Below the pieces are notes generated by a model that made no database searches, was not told where the DNA came from, and saw only the letters and a list, made by a program, of their open reading frames with translations. Below, one piece after another: positions 26,847 to 36,396 of a stretch of 64,000 nucleotides of DNA (positions within the stretch are counted from its first letter, which is position 1; every line of letters begins with the position of its first letter). The translations under genes and the position numbers were made by a program. Source of the stretch: Cryobacterium sp. BB307 (lineage in GTDB: Bacteria > Actinomycetota > Actinomycetes > Actinomycetales > Microbacteriaceae); NCBI RefSeq assembly GCF_012274275.1, contig NZ_JAANZA010000001.1, positions 992,001 to 1,056,000 of the forward strand. The letters are read 5' to 3'.

Positions 26847-28050
26847 GGCGACCGTTCAGGCGACGCCCCGACGTCGCCCGATCAGCAAGCAGCAGATCGA
26901 GACCGTCGTCTCACGGTCGGTCGCGATTTTCGGACTGTTGTTCGGCGCACAGACCTTCCCGGTGATGCTCGGCCAGCTCGACGAGCTGCCGCCGGTGTGG
27001 GCATGGACGATGAACATCGTCATCTTCGGCAGCCTGCTGTTCAGCGTGGTCGCGTCGGTGCTGAAGCGCTGGGTGCGCACCGCCAACCTCATAGTCGCGT
27101 TCGCCTACCTGGCGGCGTTGAGCAGCTGGCCGCTCGCCGTGAACGACCCCTCGATGGTCGCCGGGGACCGGCCGTGGCTGTGGTTCCTGTGCACCGTCGC
27201 GACGGCAGCGGCCGCGGTTGCGCTGCCGGTGTGGATGGCGACCGCGTACTTGATCATCGCGCCGACTGTGTACGGCGTCATCCGGCTGTTCCCGTCCGGT
27301 GGCGGCGCCAAGTGGGACCTGGCTGCTATCGACACGCTCTACGCGGTCATCCTCGGCGGAGCGGTGCTTGTGCTCATCACGCTGCTGCGCCAGGCCGCAG
27401 CAGGTGTCGACGCCGCGCAGAGCACTGCGGTGTCGCGCTACTCGCACGCGGTGCGGCAGCACGCGACCGAGGTCGAGCGGGTGCAGGTCGACTCGATCGT
27501 GCACGACAGCGTGCTGACGACCCTGCTCGAGGCGGCGCGCGCCCACACTCCGGATGCGATGGAGCTGTCGTCCCGGATGGCCGCCAACGCGATCGGTCAC
27601 CTGCAAGAGGCTCAGGTCGCGAGCCCCGACGACGAGTCCACCATCGACCTGCACAAGCTTGCCGCGCGCATCAGTGACGCCGCGAAGACCCTGTCGGCAC
27701 CCATCGAGGTGCGCATCCGGGCCATCGGGTCCGGGAGCGTGCCGGTGCAGACCGCCGAGGCGCTGTACTCGGCGGCGATGCAGGCGATGGTGAACAGCCT
27801 GCAGCACGCCGGGGATGATCCCAAGGTGCTGCGCTGGGTCACCATCCGCGGCATCGGCGAGGATGGCATCCACATCGAGGTCGGCGACACGGGCGTCGGG
27901 TTCGACTTCGTGGCGGTGCCGACCGAGCGACTCGGCCTGCGGGTGTCGATCATCGAGCGTGTCGCCAACATCGGGGGAGCGGTCGACGTCGACTCCAGCC
28001 CGGGCGAGGGCACAGTCATCACCATCACCTGGCCGGAGGTGGAAGCGTGA
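26839..28050 (+). CDS. Membrane sensor histidine kinase
   Basis: 403 aa, GTG start inside the last codons of the response regulator (8-base overlap). Five to six membrane helices lie between about 27 and 195. The cytoplasmic part has a phospho-acceptor box DSIVHDSVLTTLLEAAR (His near 220) of the HisKA_3-like type. An ATPase domain has AMVNSLQHAGD (N-box) and VGDTGVGFDF, SIIERVANIGGAVDV and SPGEGTVITI (G-boxes), all in order. It should phosphorylate the upstream regulator. The ligand is unknown. The stop shares GTGA with the next gene. Confidence 0.92.
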   Translation: MTEATVQATPRRRPISKQQIETVVSRSVAIFGLLFGAQTFPVMLGQLDELPPVWAWTMNIVIFGSLLFSVVASVLKRWVRTANLIVAFAYLAALSSWPLAVNDPSMVAGDRPWLWFLCTVATAAAAVALPVWMATAYLIIAPTVYGVIRLFPSGGGAKWDLAAIDTLYAVILGGAVLVLITLLRQAAAGVDAAQSTAVSRYSHAVRQHATEVERVQVDSIVHDSVLTTLLEAARAHTPDAMELSSRMAANAIGHLQEAQVASPDDESTIDLHKLAARISDAAKTLSAPIEVRIRAIGSGSVPVQTAEALYSAAMQAMVNSLQHAGDDPKVLRWVTIRGIGEDGIHIEVGDTGVGFDFVAVPTERLGLRVSIIERVANIGGAVDVDSSPGEGTVITITWPEVEA

Positions 28051-29084
28051 TCATCACCGTTCCGCGCTATCTGATCGTCGCGCTCGCCGCTGTGTTCTCC
28101 GGCTACCACCTGCTGCTCGCGACCTACTCGCTCAACGCTCCGATCGACAAGGGGCCGTACATCGCCGCGATGGCGCTGTACGCGCTGGCGACGGCCGCGA
28201 GCCTGTGGGCGACCGGGTCGAGCCGGATGCCCGCGTGGCTGGCCGCCTGCAACGTCGCCGTGGCGATCATCATCCCGGTGCTGGTGACCACCCAGCTGCC
28301 CGCGAACCAGCCGATCGGCAACGACTATTCGACCTGGTATGTCGCGGCGATCGGCACGCTCATGGTGATCACGTCGACGCGTAAGCGGCACGTGTTCGCG
28401 TGGGCGGGTGTCGCCGCCCTCGTGGTGCACACCATCGTCTGGGCCGGCCCCGCGGCGCTGCCGACCATCGGCGTGCTGGGCAGCGTGGTCTGGGTCGGCG
28501 TGTCCCACGCATTGTCGGTCTCGCTCGCCAAGGCCAGCGCGGATGCCGAGGAGTACGTGGTCGCGGAGCGTCAGGCGGCCGCGTGGCAGGCGGCGCAGGA
28601 AGCGCACCTGTTCGAGCGGCAGTTCCGGTTGCGTCAGACGAGCCGGATGGCGCTGCCCATGCTGCGCCGCATCGTCGCGAGCGGCGGTGACCTGACCGAA
28701 GAGCAGCGGCGGGAGTGCCTGAACCTGGAGGGCGCCATCCGGGACGAGATCCGCGGCCGCAAGCTGCTGAACGCAGCGGTGCGCGAGCACGTGATGTCCG
28801 CCCGCCGCAAGGGCACGATCGTGACGCTGCTCGATGAGGGCGGTCTGGACGACCTGCCGGAGTACGAACTCGACCGCGTCCTGGCTGACCTGGCCGACGC
28901 CATCCGTTCCACCACGGCCGACCGGTTGATCGTGCGAACGGTGCCGGAGGGGTCGGATGTCGCGGTGACAGTGGTCGGGCTGAGCTCGGGTGATGGCGGC
29001 AGCGCGAGCGCACTCGGGCACCCAGAGGAAGACGACGAGGACCAGGTCGACCTGTGGTTGGAGATCCCACGTACCGCTGGCTGA
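28047..29084 (+). CDS. Kinase-associated membrane protein resembling a catalytic-dead histidine kinase
   Basis: 345 aa, GTG start overlapping the kinase stop by four bases. Six short membrane helices fill residues 1-160, mirroring the kinase. Next comes a long charged helical stretch (about 165-260, AEEYVVAERQAAAWQAAQEAH and RRIVASGGDLTEEQRREC) where a dimerisation helix pair would lie, but no HD or HE phospho-acceptor is seen. A final small domain (VLADLADAIRSTTADRLIV, DVAVTVVGLSSGDGG) looks like a reduced ATPase fold without N- or G-boxes. I know no name for it. Likely a partner or modulator of the kinase. Confidence 0.7.
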   Translation: MIITVPRYLIVALAAVFSGYHLLLATYSLNAPIDKGPYIAAMALYALATAASLWATGSSRMPAWLAACNVAVAIIIPVLVTTQLPANQPIGNDYSTWYVAAIGTLMVITSTRKRHVFAWAGVAALVVHTIVWAGPAALPTIGVLGSVVWVGVSHALSVSLAKASADAEEYVVAERQAAAWQAAQEAHLFERQFRLRQTSRMALPMLRRIVASGGDLTEEQRRECLNLEGAIRDEIRGRKLLNAAVREHVMSARRKGTIVTLLDEGGLDDLPEYELDRVLADLADAIRSTTADRLIVRTVPEGSDVAVTVVGLSSGDGGSASALGHPEEDDEDQVDLWLEIPRTAG

Positions 29085-29280
29085 CGCGTATCGGTGGACC
29101 AGCTAGTCGCGACACCCATCTGCTAAGTGCGCGTGCCTACAATGGGGGGTCTTAGCCGACAAGCTGGACGGCTTCCGCCGATCGCGTACCGGGGTGCCTC
29201 AGCAGCGCCAATCCACTCCCTCGTCCTGCGTCCCGACGTGACGACCCAGAGGCGCGCAGCCGCCCCGCCAGGAAGGGGTT
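29085..29280 (+). promoter_or_regulatory. Leader and promoter region of the BCCT gene
   Basis: 196 bases between the triad and the transporter. TACAAT at 29138-29143 is a plausible -10 box without a clear -35. That would leave a leader of about 130 bases rich in short inverted segments. I cannot match it to a known riboswitch. A GGAAGGGG ribosome site lies at 29271-29278. Confidence 0.35.
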
Positions 29281-31566
29281 GTGCAGATGTCAACTGAGCA
29301 GTCCGACGACGAGCGCCGCGAACCCGCTTCCGAGAGCACGCCGGTGCCGAAGCCGGTGCCGCCGCTTGAGCGCAGCAAATTCGGAGGCACCGAACGCCGG
29401 CACGAGCGCCCTGTCGAGGCCGAGGCACCGGTGTCGCGCAGCGACCTCAGCAAGGGACCGACAGAGCTTCTCGAGCACCGCACCGCCCGCATCAACTGGC
29501 GCGTGCTGGTGGTCTCCTCTGTGGTGATCCTGGTCTTCTCGGTGTGGGTGATGCTCGTGCCAGACTCCGCCCGCGCGACGATGCTTTCGGTCGTCAACTG
29601 GATAGCGACGAATCTCGGCTGGTACTACGTGCTCACCGTCACCCTCGTTATCGGGTTCGTGCTTTGGGTCGCGTTCTCCAAGGAGGGCAAGGTGCGCCTC
29701 GGCCCCGACCACTCGCGGCCCCAGTACAAGCTCTTCACCTGGGTCGCGATGCTCTTCGCCGCGGGCGTCGGCATCGACATGCTGTTCTACTCGGTCACCG
29801 GCCCTGTCGTGCAGTATCTGGACCCGCCATCCGGTGAGGGCGGCACCGCATTCGCGAGACAGGAGGCGGTCGTCTGGACGATGTTCCACTACGGCATCGC
29901 AGGCTGGTCGATGTACGCGCTGCTGGGCATGGCGATGGGGTACTTCGCCTACCGCTGGGGCATGCCGCTGTCGATCCGCGCCGCCCTCTACCCGCTGCTC
30001 GGCAAGCGCGTGCGCGGCCCGCTGGGCGATGGCATCAGCATCATCGCTCTCGTCGGCACGGTGTTCGGCGTCGCCACGTCGATGGGGATCGGCGTCGTGC
30101 TGCTGAATGTCGGCTTCTCGCTGCTGTTCGGCCTGGAGCAGGGTCTTGCCCTGCAGATCGCGCTGGTCATCGTCGCGGTGGTGCTCACCGTCGCGGCTAC
30201 CACCTCGGGGGTCGACCGCGGCATCCGGTGGATCTCCGAGCTGAACCTGTGGAGTGCGGCGGCGATGATGGTCTACATCCTCGTCACCGGCGAGACGGCG
30301 TTCCTGCTGAACGCGCTCGTGGAGAACATCGGCCGCTTCTTCGTCACCCTGCCGGAGCGCACGCTGCAGACCTTCGCGTACGAGCCAGACGGCGCGGAGT
30401 GGATGGGCGGATGGACACTCTTCTTCTGGGCGTTCTGGCTGGCGTGGGGGCCGTTCGTCGGTGTCTTCCTCGCCCGGATCTCGCGTGGCCGCACGTTGCG
30501 CGAGTTCGTCATCGCGGCGATCACCGCGCCGGTGCTGTGCGACTTCATCATCGTCTCGCTGTTCGGCAACTCTGCCCTGTTCGAGGTGTTGCAGGGCAAC
30601 ACCGAGTTCGCAGACCTCGCGGTGGCGAGCCCGGAGCAGGGCTGGTACGCCCTCTTGGAGATGTTCCCGGGCGCGATGTTCCTGATCGGCTTGGCGACGC
30701 TCTCCGGGCTGCTGTTCTACCTCACGAGCGCGAACTCCGGCGCGATGGTGATGTCGAACTTCTCGTCCTCGATCCCGGATCCGGCGCAGGACGGCCCCAA
30801 GCGACTGCGCATCTTTTGGGCGCTGCTCACCGCGCTGCTCACGGTGGCGATGCTTATCGCTGGCGGTGTGACGACGATGGAGTACGCGACGCTCATCTTC
30901 GCGCTGCCGGTGACCATCATCGCCTACCTCGTGATGATCTCCTTCTCGAAGGTTTTGCGGATGGAGCGCGCAGAGCGGGAGGGTCAGGTGCTGCTGAGGC
31001 GGTCGATGGCGCCCACCGGCGGGCACGTGCCGGAGCGATCGTGGGTGCAGCGGCTCGAGCGGATGCGCGCATTCCCGTCGAAGCGTCAGGTCGCGCAGTT
31101 CCTCGACCGCACGGTGCGCCCGGCTCTGGAGGACGTCGCCGTCGAGTTCCGGAACCAGGGCTACCAGGGGGAGCTGGGCTCCATGGCCGGAGCTGCCGGT
31201 ATCGACGAGCCGGTGCTGCGGGTGTCGATGGACTCGTTCCGCCCGTTCCACTACCAGGTCGCCATCGTCGAGGCGCCGGTGCCGATGTTCACCGGCCGGA
31301 TGTCGCGCGAAACCGACGTCTACTACCGGCTCGAGGTGTTCACCCAGACCGGCTCCGGCGGCTACGACCTGATGGGGCTCACGAAGCAGCAGGTGATCGA
31401 CGACGTGCTCGACCGTTACGAGGCTCACCTCGCGTTCCTCACCTACTCCACCGAGACCGACACTCTCTCGGTCATCACGCCTCCGTTGCCGGATGCGTCT
31501 GGGCCGGCGTCGGCGATCCCAACGGACGCGGACGACATCCAGGACCTCGACGACGAGCGCGACTGA
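29281..31566 (+). CDS. BCCT family betaine/choline/carnitine transporter
   Basis: 761 aa secondary transporter for quaternary ammonium osmolytes. A polar N-terminal tail (about 1-70), then twelve membrane helices. The TM4 glycine segment reads VWTMFHYGIAGWSMYAL and the aromatic substrate box in TM8 is WTLFFWAFWLAWGPFVGVFLARISRGRT, the hallmark of the family. A long C-terminal cytosolic domain (about 570-761) is of the BetT type that senses osmotic state in related proteins. GTG at 29281 lies close to the ribosome site; an ATG two codons later is possible. It probably imports glycine betaine or choline under osmotic stress. Confidence 0.93.
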   Translation: MQMSTEQSDDERREPASESTPVPKPVPPLERSKFGGTERRHERPVEAEAPVSRSDLSKGPTELLEHRTARINWRVLVVSSVVILVFSVWVMLVPDSARATMLSVVNWIATNLGWYYVLTVTLVIGFVLWVAFSKEGKVRLGPDHSRPQYKLFTWVAMLFAAGVGIDMLFYSVTGPVVQYLDPPSGEGGTAFARQEAVVWTMFHYGIAGWSMYALLGMAMGYFAYRWGMPLSIRAALYPLLGKRVRGPLGDGISIIALVGTVFGVATSMGIGVVLLNVGFSLLFGLEQGLALQIALVIVAVVLTVAATTSGVDRGIRWISELNLWSAAAMMVYILVTGETAFLLNALVENIGRFFVTLPERTLQTFAYEPDGAEWMGGWTLFFWAFWLAWGPFVGVFLARISRGRTLREFVIAAITAPVLCDFIIVSLFGNSALFEVLQGNTEFADLAVASPEQGWYALLEMFPGAMFLIGLATLSGLLFYLTSANSGAMVMSNFSSSIPDPAQDGPKRLRIFWALLTALLTVAMLIAGGVTTMEYATLIFALPVTIIAYLVMISFSKVLRMERAEREGQVLLRRSMAPTGGHVPERSWVQRLERMRAFPSKRQVAQFLDRTVRPALEDVAVEFRNQGYQGELGSMAGAAGIDEPVLRVSMDSFRPFHYQVAIVEAPVPMFTGRMSRETDVYYRLEVFTQTGSGGYDLMGLTKQQVIDDVLDRYEAHLAFLTYSTETDTLSVITPPLPDASGPASAIPTDADDIQDLDDERD

Positions 31567-31644
31567 CCCGCATTCGCTGGCCCCGGGATCGCGCAGCGAT
31601 CGTCTCGAAACCCCTTCGGCGCCCGAGCGTGTCGACCAAGAAGA

Positions 31645-31674
31645 GAAGGGCCGGGACATAAGTCCCGGCCCTTC
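31645..31674. terminator. Hairpin terminator after BCCT gene
   Basis: Perfect 13-base arms GAAGGGCCGGGAC and GTCCCGGCCCTTC around ATAA. It lies 79 bases after the transporter stop. The T-run is poor in both directions, as is common in actinobacteria. Confidence 0.75.
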
Positions 31675-31683
31675 AAGCTTCGA

Positions 31684-31757
31684 GTCAGGGCGATAACCCG
31701 AATATCGCCCTGACCCGCCCCCAAGTCATTAGCCCGCTTACCCTAGTCGGCTAATGA
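31684..31757. repeat. Two further hairpins in tandem
   Basis: GTCAGGGCGATA (31684-31695) pairs perfectly with TATCGCCCTGAC (31703-31714). TCATTAGCC (31726-31734) pairs with GGCTAATGA (31749-31757). Together with the preceding terminator they make three hairpins in 113 bases between two convergent operons. Confidence 0.7.
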
Positions 31758-32008
31758 GTGGCGGTGTTTCTCTACGAGGAGCAACATCCGCACTACTAGT
31801 TTGAGGTGTAGCCAGAGTACCGCACAGTCGTCATTTTGGGGGACTTCCGGGGGACACTTTTGTGCCCCAATTTGGTCACGATCGTCGGTATATCGCGGCT
31901 GTCGCGGCGAAGGCGCCGCAAAAACGGGGTACATCTCATGGTTTTGATCGACCTCCCCCCAGATCAGGGGATACCCCCAAAAGCACGCCCCAAACGGTGT
32001 TGCCGACC
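31758..32008. other. Unexplained AT-richer intergenic stretch
   Basis: About 250 bases between the hairpins and accE, lower in G+C than the flanks, with GGGGGAC repeated at 31840-31856 (GGGGGACTTCCGGGGGACAC) and CCCC/GGGG runs around 31950-31995. No convincing gene: a 112-codon frame on the minus strand crosses it, but it has no recognisable motif. It may be the scar of a mobile element or a non-coding RNA locus. Confidence 0.35.
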
Positions 32009-32220
32009 TCAGCCGAAGGTGCGCCAGGAGGTGATGCCCCGCACAATTGGCGTGCGGATCGGGCGCTGCGAGTTCTCCCACGGACTGCGCTTGACCGGAG
32101 GCGCCTGCCGCCCCTCCAGCTCACCGGCGATCGCCGTCAGCACCGCCGTGACGGCAGCCAGCTCCTCCGGAGTGGGGTTGCCCCGCACCAGCCGGATGTC
32201 CGGACCTTCCGTCGCATCCG

Positions 32221-32224
<4 letters not shown>
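32009..32224 (-). CDS. accE: Acyl-CoA carboxylase epsilon subunit
   Basis: 71 aa, a small accessory subunit of actinobacterial acyl-CoA carboxylases that stabilises the alpha-beta complex. Recognisable by [23 protein letters not shown] near the N-terminus and the short C-terminal [13 protein letters not shown] tail, typical of AccE. The GTG at 32224 overlaps the accD5 stop in GTGA, so it is translationally coupled. Partners are AccA3 and AccD5 in this window. Convergent with the BCCT gene. Confidence 0.92.
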
Positions 32225-33816
<1,592 letters not shown>

Positions 33817-33890
33817 GCGTTCACTTTACCGGCGGTGTCGGAAACGGCTCTTGCCCCATGCCGCCAGTGTCGGCCGCCGGATTCGGTAGG

Positions 33891-34826
33891 TCATCGCATT
33901 GCCGACCCGTGTGAGGCGAGGAAGGCGTCGACCTCGTCGAGGGTTGGCCCGGTGGCCGGGCCGATGCGGGTGACCGCGATGGCGGCGCTCGCGTTGGCGC
34001 GGCGGGCGGCGTCAAGCGGTGGGAGACCGGATGCGAGCGCCGCCGCGAACGCGCCGACATGGGCGTCCCCGGCGCCGTTGGTGTCGACCGCGGCCACCGC
34101 GAACCCGGGCACTGCGCGCGGCTCGCCGCCCGGCTCGGCCACGACGCAGCCGTCCGCGCCGGTGCGCACCACGGCGCCGCATCCGGTGTCCGCGATCAGC
34201 CGTGCGGCCGCCTCGGCGCTCGCCGCGCCCGTGTCGGCGAGCGCTTCGGTGAGGTTGCAGCTCCACCACGTGGTGGCATCCTGAACCGCGGCCAGCGTGT
34301 CGGCCGGGATGTCGAGCACGAGGGGACCGGGATCAGTCACCACGGTCACCCCGCTCGGCAGCGTGCTCAGCCAGCCGGTGATCGCCGATCGGCCGGGCTC
34401 CTGCAGCAGCCCATACCCGGAGACGAAGACGAAGTCGCCGGGTTCGACCGCCAGCGGATCGAGCTGCTCCCTGCTCAATCTCGCCTCCGCTCCGACGGTC
34501 GTGATGAAGGTGCGCTCGCCGCTGGCGTCGGTGAGGGCGACGTCCCAGCCGGTATCGGCATCCGGGATCGGATCGGCGGCGACCGAGATGCCGGCTTCCC
34601 GCAACGCGGCCCTCGCGAGGTCGCCGAACGGGCCGGTGCCGTGCGCGCCCCCGTAGACGGCGGGCAGCCCCTGGCGGCTGGCGGCGACCATGACGTTGTA
34701 GCCGGCGCCTCCGACGAAGAGCCCGCCCGACTCGGTGAGCACGTCGCCGCCCGCGGCCGGCAGCGCGTCCAGCTTCGCGGCGATGTCGATCACGACGTCG
34801 CCGACGCACACGAGTTTGGCGGTCAT
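33891..34826 (-). CDS. PfkB-family carbohydrate (ribokinase-like) kinase
   Basis: 311 aa. N-terminal signature FVGGAGYNVMVAASRQG (PfkB motif 1, about residue 36-52), ATP-binding and catalytic DTNGAGDAHVGAFAAAL (motif 2, about residue 255), with the Asp as base. Family members phosphorylate ribose, pseudouridine, adenosine, fructose and others; GDVVIDIAAKLDALP at the N-terminus is ribokinase/pseudouridine-kinase-like. The ATG at 34826 overlaps the upstream ADP-ribosylglycohydrolase stop (ATGA). Last gene of a four-gene operon, so its likely substrate is the sugar released by that hydrolase. Confidence 0.9.
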   Translation of the reverse strand: MTAKLVCVGDVVIDIAAKLDALPAAGGDVLTESGGLFVGGAGYNVMVAASRQGLPAVYGGAHGTGPFGDLARAALREAGISVAADPIPDADTGWDVALTDASGERTFITTVGAEARLSREQLDPLAVEPGDFVFVSGYGLLQEPGRSAITGWLSTLPSGVTVVTDPGPLVLDIPADTLAAVQDATTWWSCNLTEALADTGAASAEAAARLIADTGCGAVVRTGADGCVVAEPGGEPRAVPGFAVAAVDTNGAGDAHVGAFAAALASGLPPLDAARRANASAAIAVTRIGPATGPTLDEVDAFLASHGSAMR

Positions 34827-35821
34827 CGGCGCAGGCTCAGCAGTCGGTCGGCGATCGTCTCCAGCTCGAGGCCGTTGACGTCTCGGATGATTGCGAGCGC
34901 TTCCGCGGGAAATCCTTCGGTCCCCAGACACGCGCCCAGGATCGCGCCCACCATCGCGCCGATTGTGTCGCTGTCGCCGCCGAGACCGGCGGCGGCAAGG
35001 CACGCCGACCACGGGTCATCCGGGAACGTCGCGATGATGCCGAAGGCCGCGGGGACCGACTCCTGCGTGGCGAGGCTCGTGCCGATGAGCGACCGGATGC
35101 GGCGCACCGAGTCCTCTGGGTCACCCGGCTCTCCGAGGGAGATCGCCCACTCGATCCGCCGCGCGACCTCACCACCGGCGGCCCAATGGCCGCGTTCGCC
35201 GCCCAGGTCGGCCGCGGCGATGCCGGTGCGGACGGCGAGGGAGACGCCCGCCCCGTCGATGCCAGCGCTGACCGCCCCGGCGACCGCAGCCGCGCCGGCG
35301 ATGGCGATCGTCGTGTTGTGGGTCACGGCGCTCGCCTGGGCCACCCGGTCGACCAGCTCGCCCAGGTCATCCGACGGCACCACGATCCCCACCGGCGTCA
35401 CCCGCATTGCTGCGCCGTTGGTTGCGCCCTCGCGACCGGCCTGATCGACCGGGGTGCCTGCCAGGATCGCCTCGACCGCGGCCTTCGTGGACGGGCCGAG
35501 CAGGTCGAGCGAGCCGCGGGAGCGCATGTCCTCTTCCCACGCGATGAGGCTGCGCGCGAACCGCTCGGCGTCCACATGGCCGTCGCCGTCGATGAGGGCA
35601 TCGGCGAGCAGCAGCGCCTGCTCGGTGTCGTCGGTTACCGCTCCGGCGGGCATGCCGGCCGCGATCGGATGCGCGGGGTCGGCGGCGCGGAATCCGTCCA
35701 GCCGACCGAACCGCGCGGCGATCTCATCCGGAGACAGCATTTGCGTCGGCATCCCGAGCGCGTCGCCGATGGCCAGGCCGTACAGCGCCGCCACCGCCCG
35801 ATCGCGTGTGGACTCGGTCAC
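34823..35821 (-). CDS. ADP-ribosylglycohydrolase (DraG/ARH) family protein
   Basis: 332 aa all-alpha enzyme with a di-magnesium site. The metal motifs are complete: LAIGDALGMPTQ, AVTDDTEQALLLAD, and near the C-terminus GLGGDSDTIGAMVGAI. Also present is the THNTTIAIAGAAAVA region. The family cleaves N- or O-glycosidic bonds of ADP-ribose on proteins and small molecules, and some act on free nucleoside-like compounds. GTG at 35821 overlaps the cysteine hydrolase stop (GTGA). In this operon, between an uptake permease and a sugar kinase, a metabolic N-glycosidase role is more likely than protein de-ADP-ribosylation. Confidence 0.92.
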   Translation of the reverse strand: MTESTRDRAVAALYGLAIGDALGMPTQMLSPDEIAARFGRLDGFRAADPAHPIAAGMPAGAVTDDTEQALLLADALIDGDGHVDAERFARSLIAWEEDMRSRGSLDLLGPSTKAAVEAILAGTPVDQAGREGATNGAAMRVTPVGIVVPSDDLGELVDRVAQASAVTHNTTIAIAGAAAVAGAVSAGIDGAGVSLAVRTGIAAADLGGERGHWAAGGEVARRIEWAISLGEPGDPEDSVRRIRSLIGTSLATQESVPAAFGIIATFPDDPWSACLAAAGLGGDSDTIGAMVGAILGACLGTEGFPAEALAIIRDVNGLELETIADRLLSLRR

Positions 35822-36396
35822 CGGCCGGCGGTCTCCGCTGCGAGCACCGCGTCGGTCGTTGTCAGTTCAACCAGCGGGGCGTACAGCGCCATCGCGTCGA
35901 GCGCGCGCTGGTGGTCGGTGTCGCTCGCGCCAGCGCACGCATCCGTCGCGATCCGCACGTGCACGCCGCTGTCGGACATCGGCAGCGCGGTCGACAGCAC
36001 GCAGCAGTCGGTGGAGACGCCGACCATCACCACATCGGCGGCGTTGTTGATCGCCTCCGCGAGGCCGTCGTCCCACTTGCCGAACCGTTCCCGGTCGATG
36101 ACCGTCTGGCCGGCGTAGCCGAGACCATCCGACAGTTCGTATAGGTGCGCGTTGGCCGGATCCAGCGCGAACGGCCACAACTCGAAGTAGGGCACCCATG
36201 CGCCATCCGGATGCTCGGGCGCGAGGTACCGGGTGAACACGACGCGCTCGCCGAACTGGTCGACCAGGCGGCGCACGTTCGGCACGATCTCGTCGTACCG
36301 CGGGGCGGCCCACTGGCTGGACGGGTCACCGAAGATGGGTTGCATGTCGATGACCACGAGCCAGGGCTCAGTGGACCGCTCCGCGTTCGAGGTCAT
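35818..36396 (-). CDS. Isochorismatase-like cysteine hydrolase
   Basis: 192 aa. The catalytic triad of the family is visible: Asp in LVVIDMQPIFG, Lys in RFGKWDDGL, and Cys in VGVSTDCCVLSTAL with the preceding cis-peptide region. Members hydrolyse amides such as nicotinamide, ureidoacrylate, N-carbamoyl compounds or biuret. The nicotinamidase metal motif (Asp-x-His with a further His) is not evident, so nicotinamidase activity is doubtful. ATGA overlap with the NCS1 permease stop at 36393. Probably acts on the base or amide part of the imported compound. Confidence 0.9.
   Translation of the reverse strand: MTSNAERSTEPWLVVIDMQPIFGDPSSQWAAPRYDEIVPNVRRLVDQFGERVVFTRYLAPEHPDGAWVPYFELWPFALDPANAHLYELSDGLGYAGQTVIDRERFGKWDDGLAEAINNAADVVMVGVSTDCCVLSTALPMSDSGVHVRIATDACAGASDTDHQRALDAMALYAPLVELTTTDAVLAAETAGR

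Noticed and set aside
29085-29280. Known riboswitch upstream of the BCCT gene
   Set aside because: I could not match it to any consensus I know (glycine, c-di-AMP, guanidine, sodium), so it is listed only as an unassigned leader.
31743-32081. 112-codon minus-strand frame between BCCT and accE
   Set aside because: No motif, overlaps accE in another frame and crosses a structured region. I treat the interval as non-coding.
35818-36396. Nicotinamidase PncA
   Set aside because: The catalytic triad is present but the Asp-x-His...His metal site of nicotinamidases is not visible.
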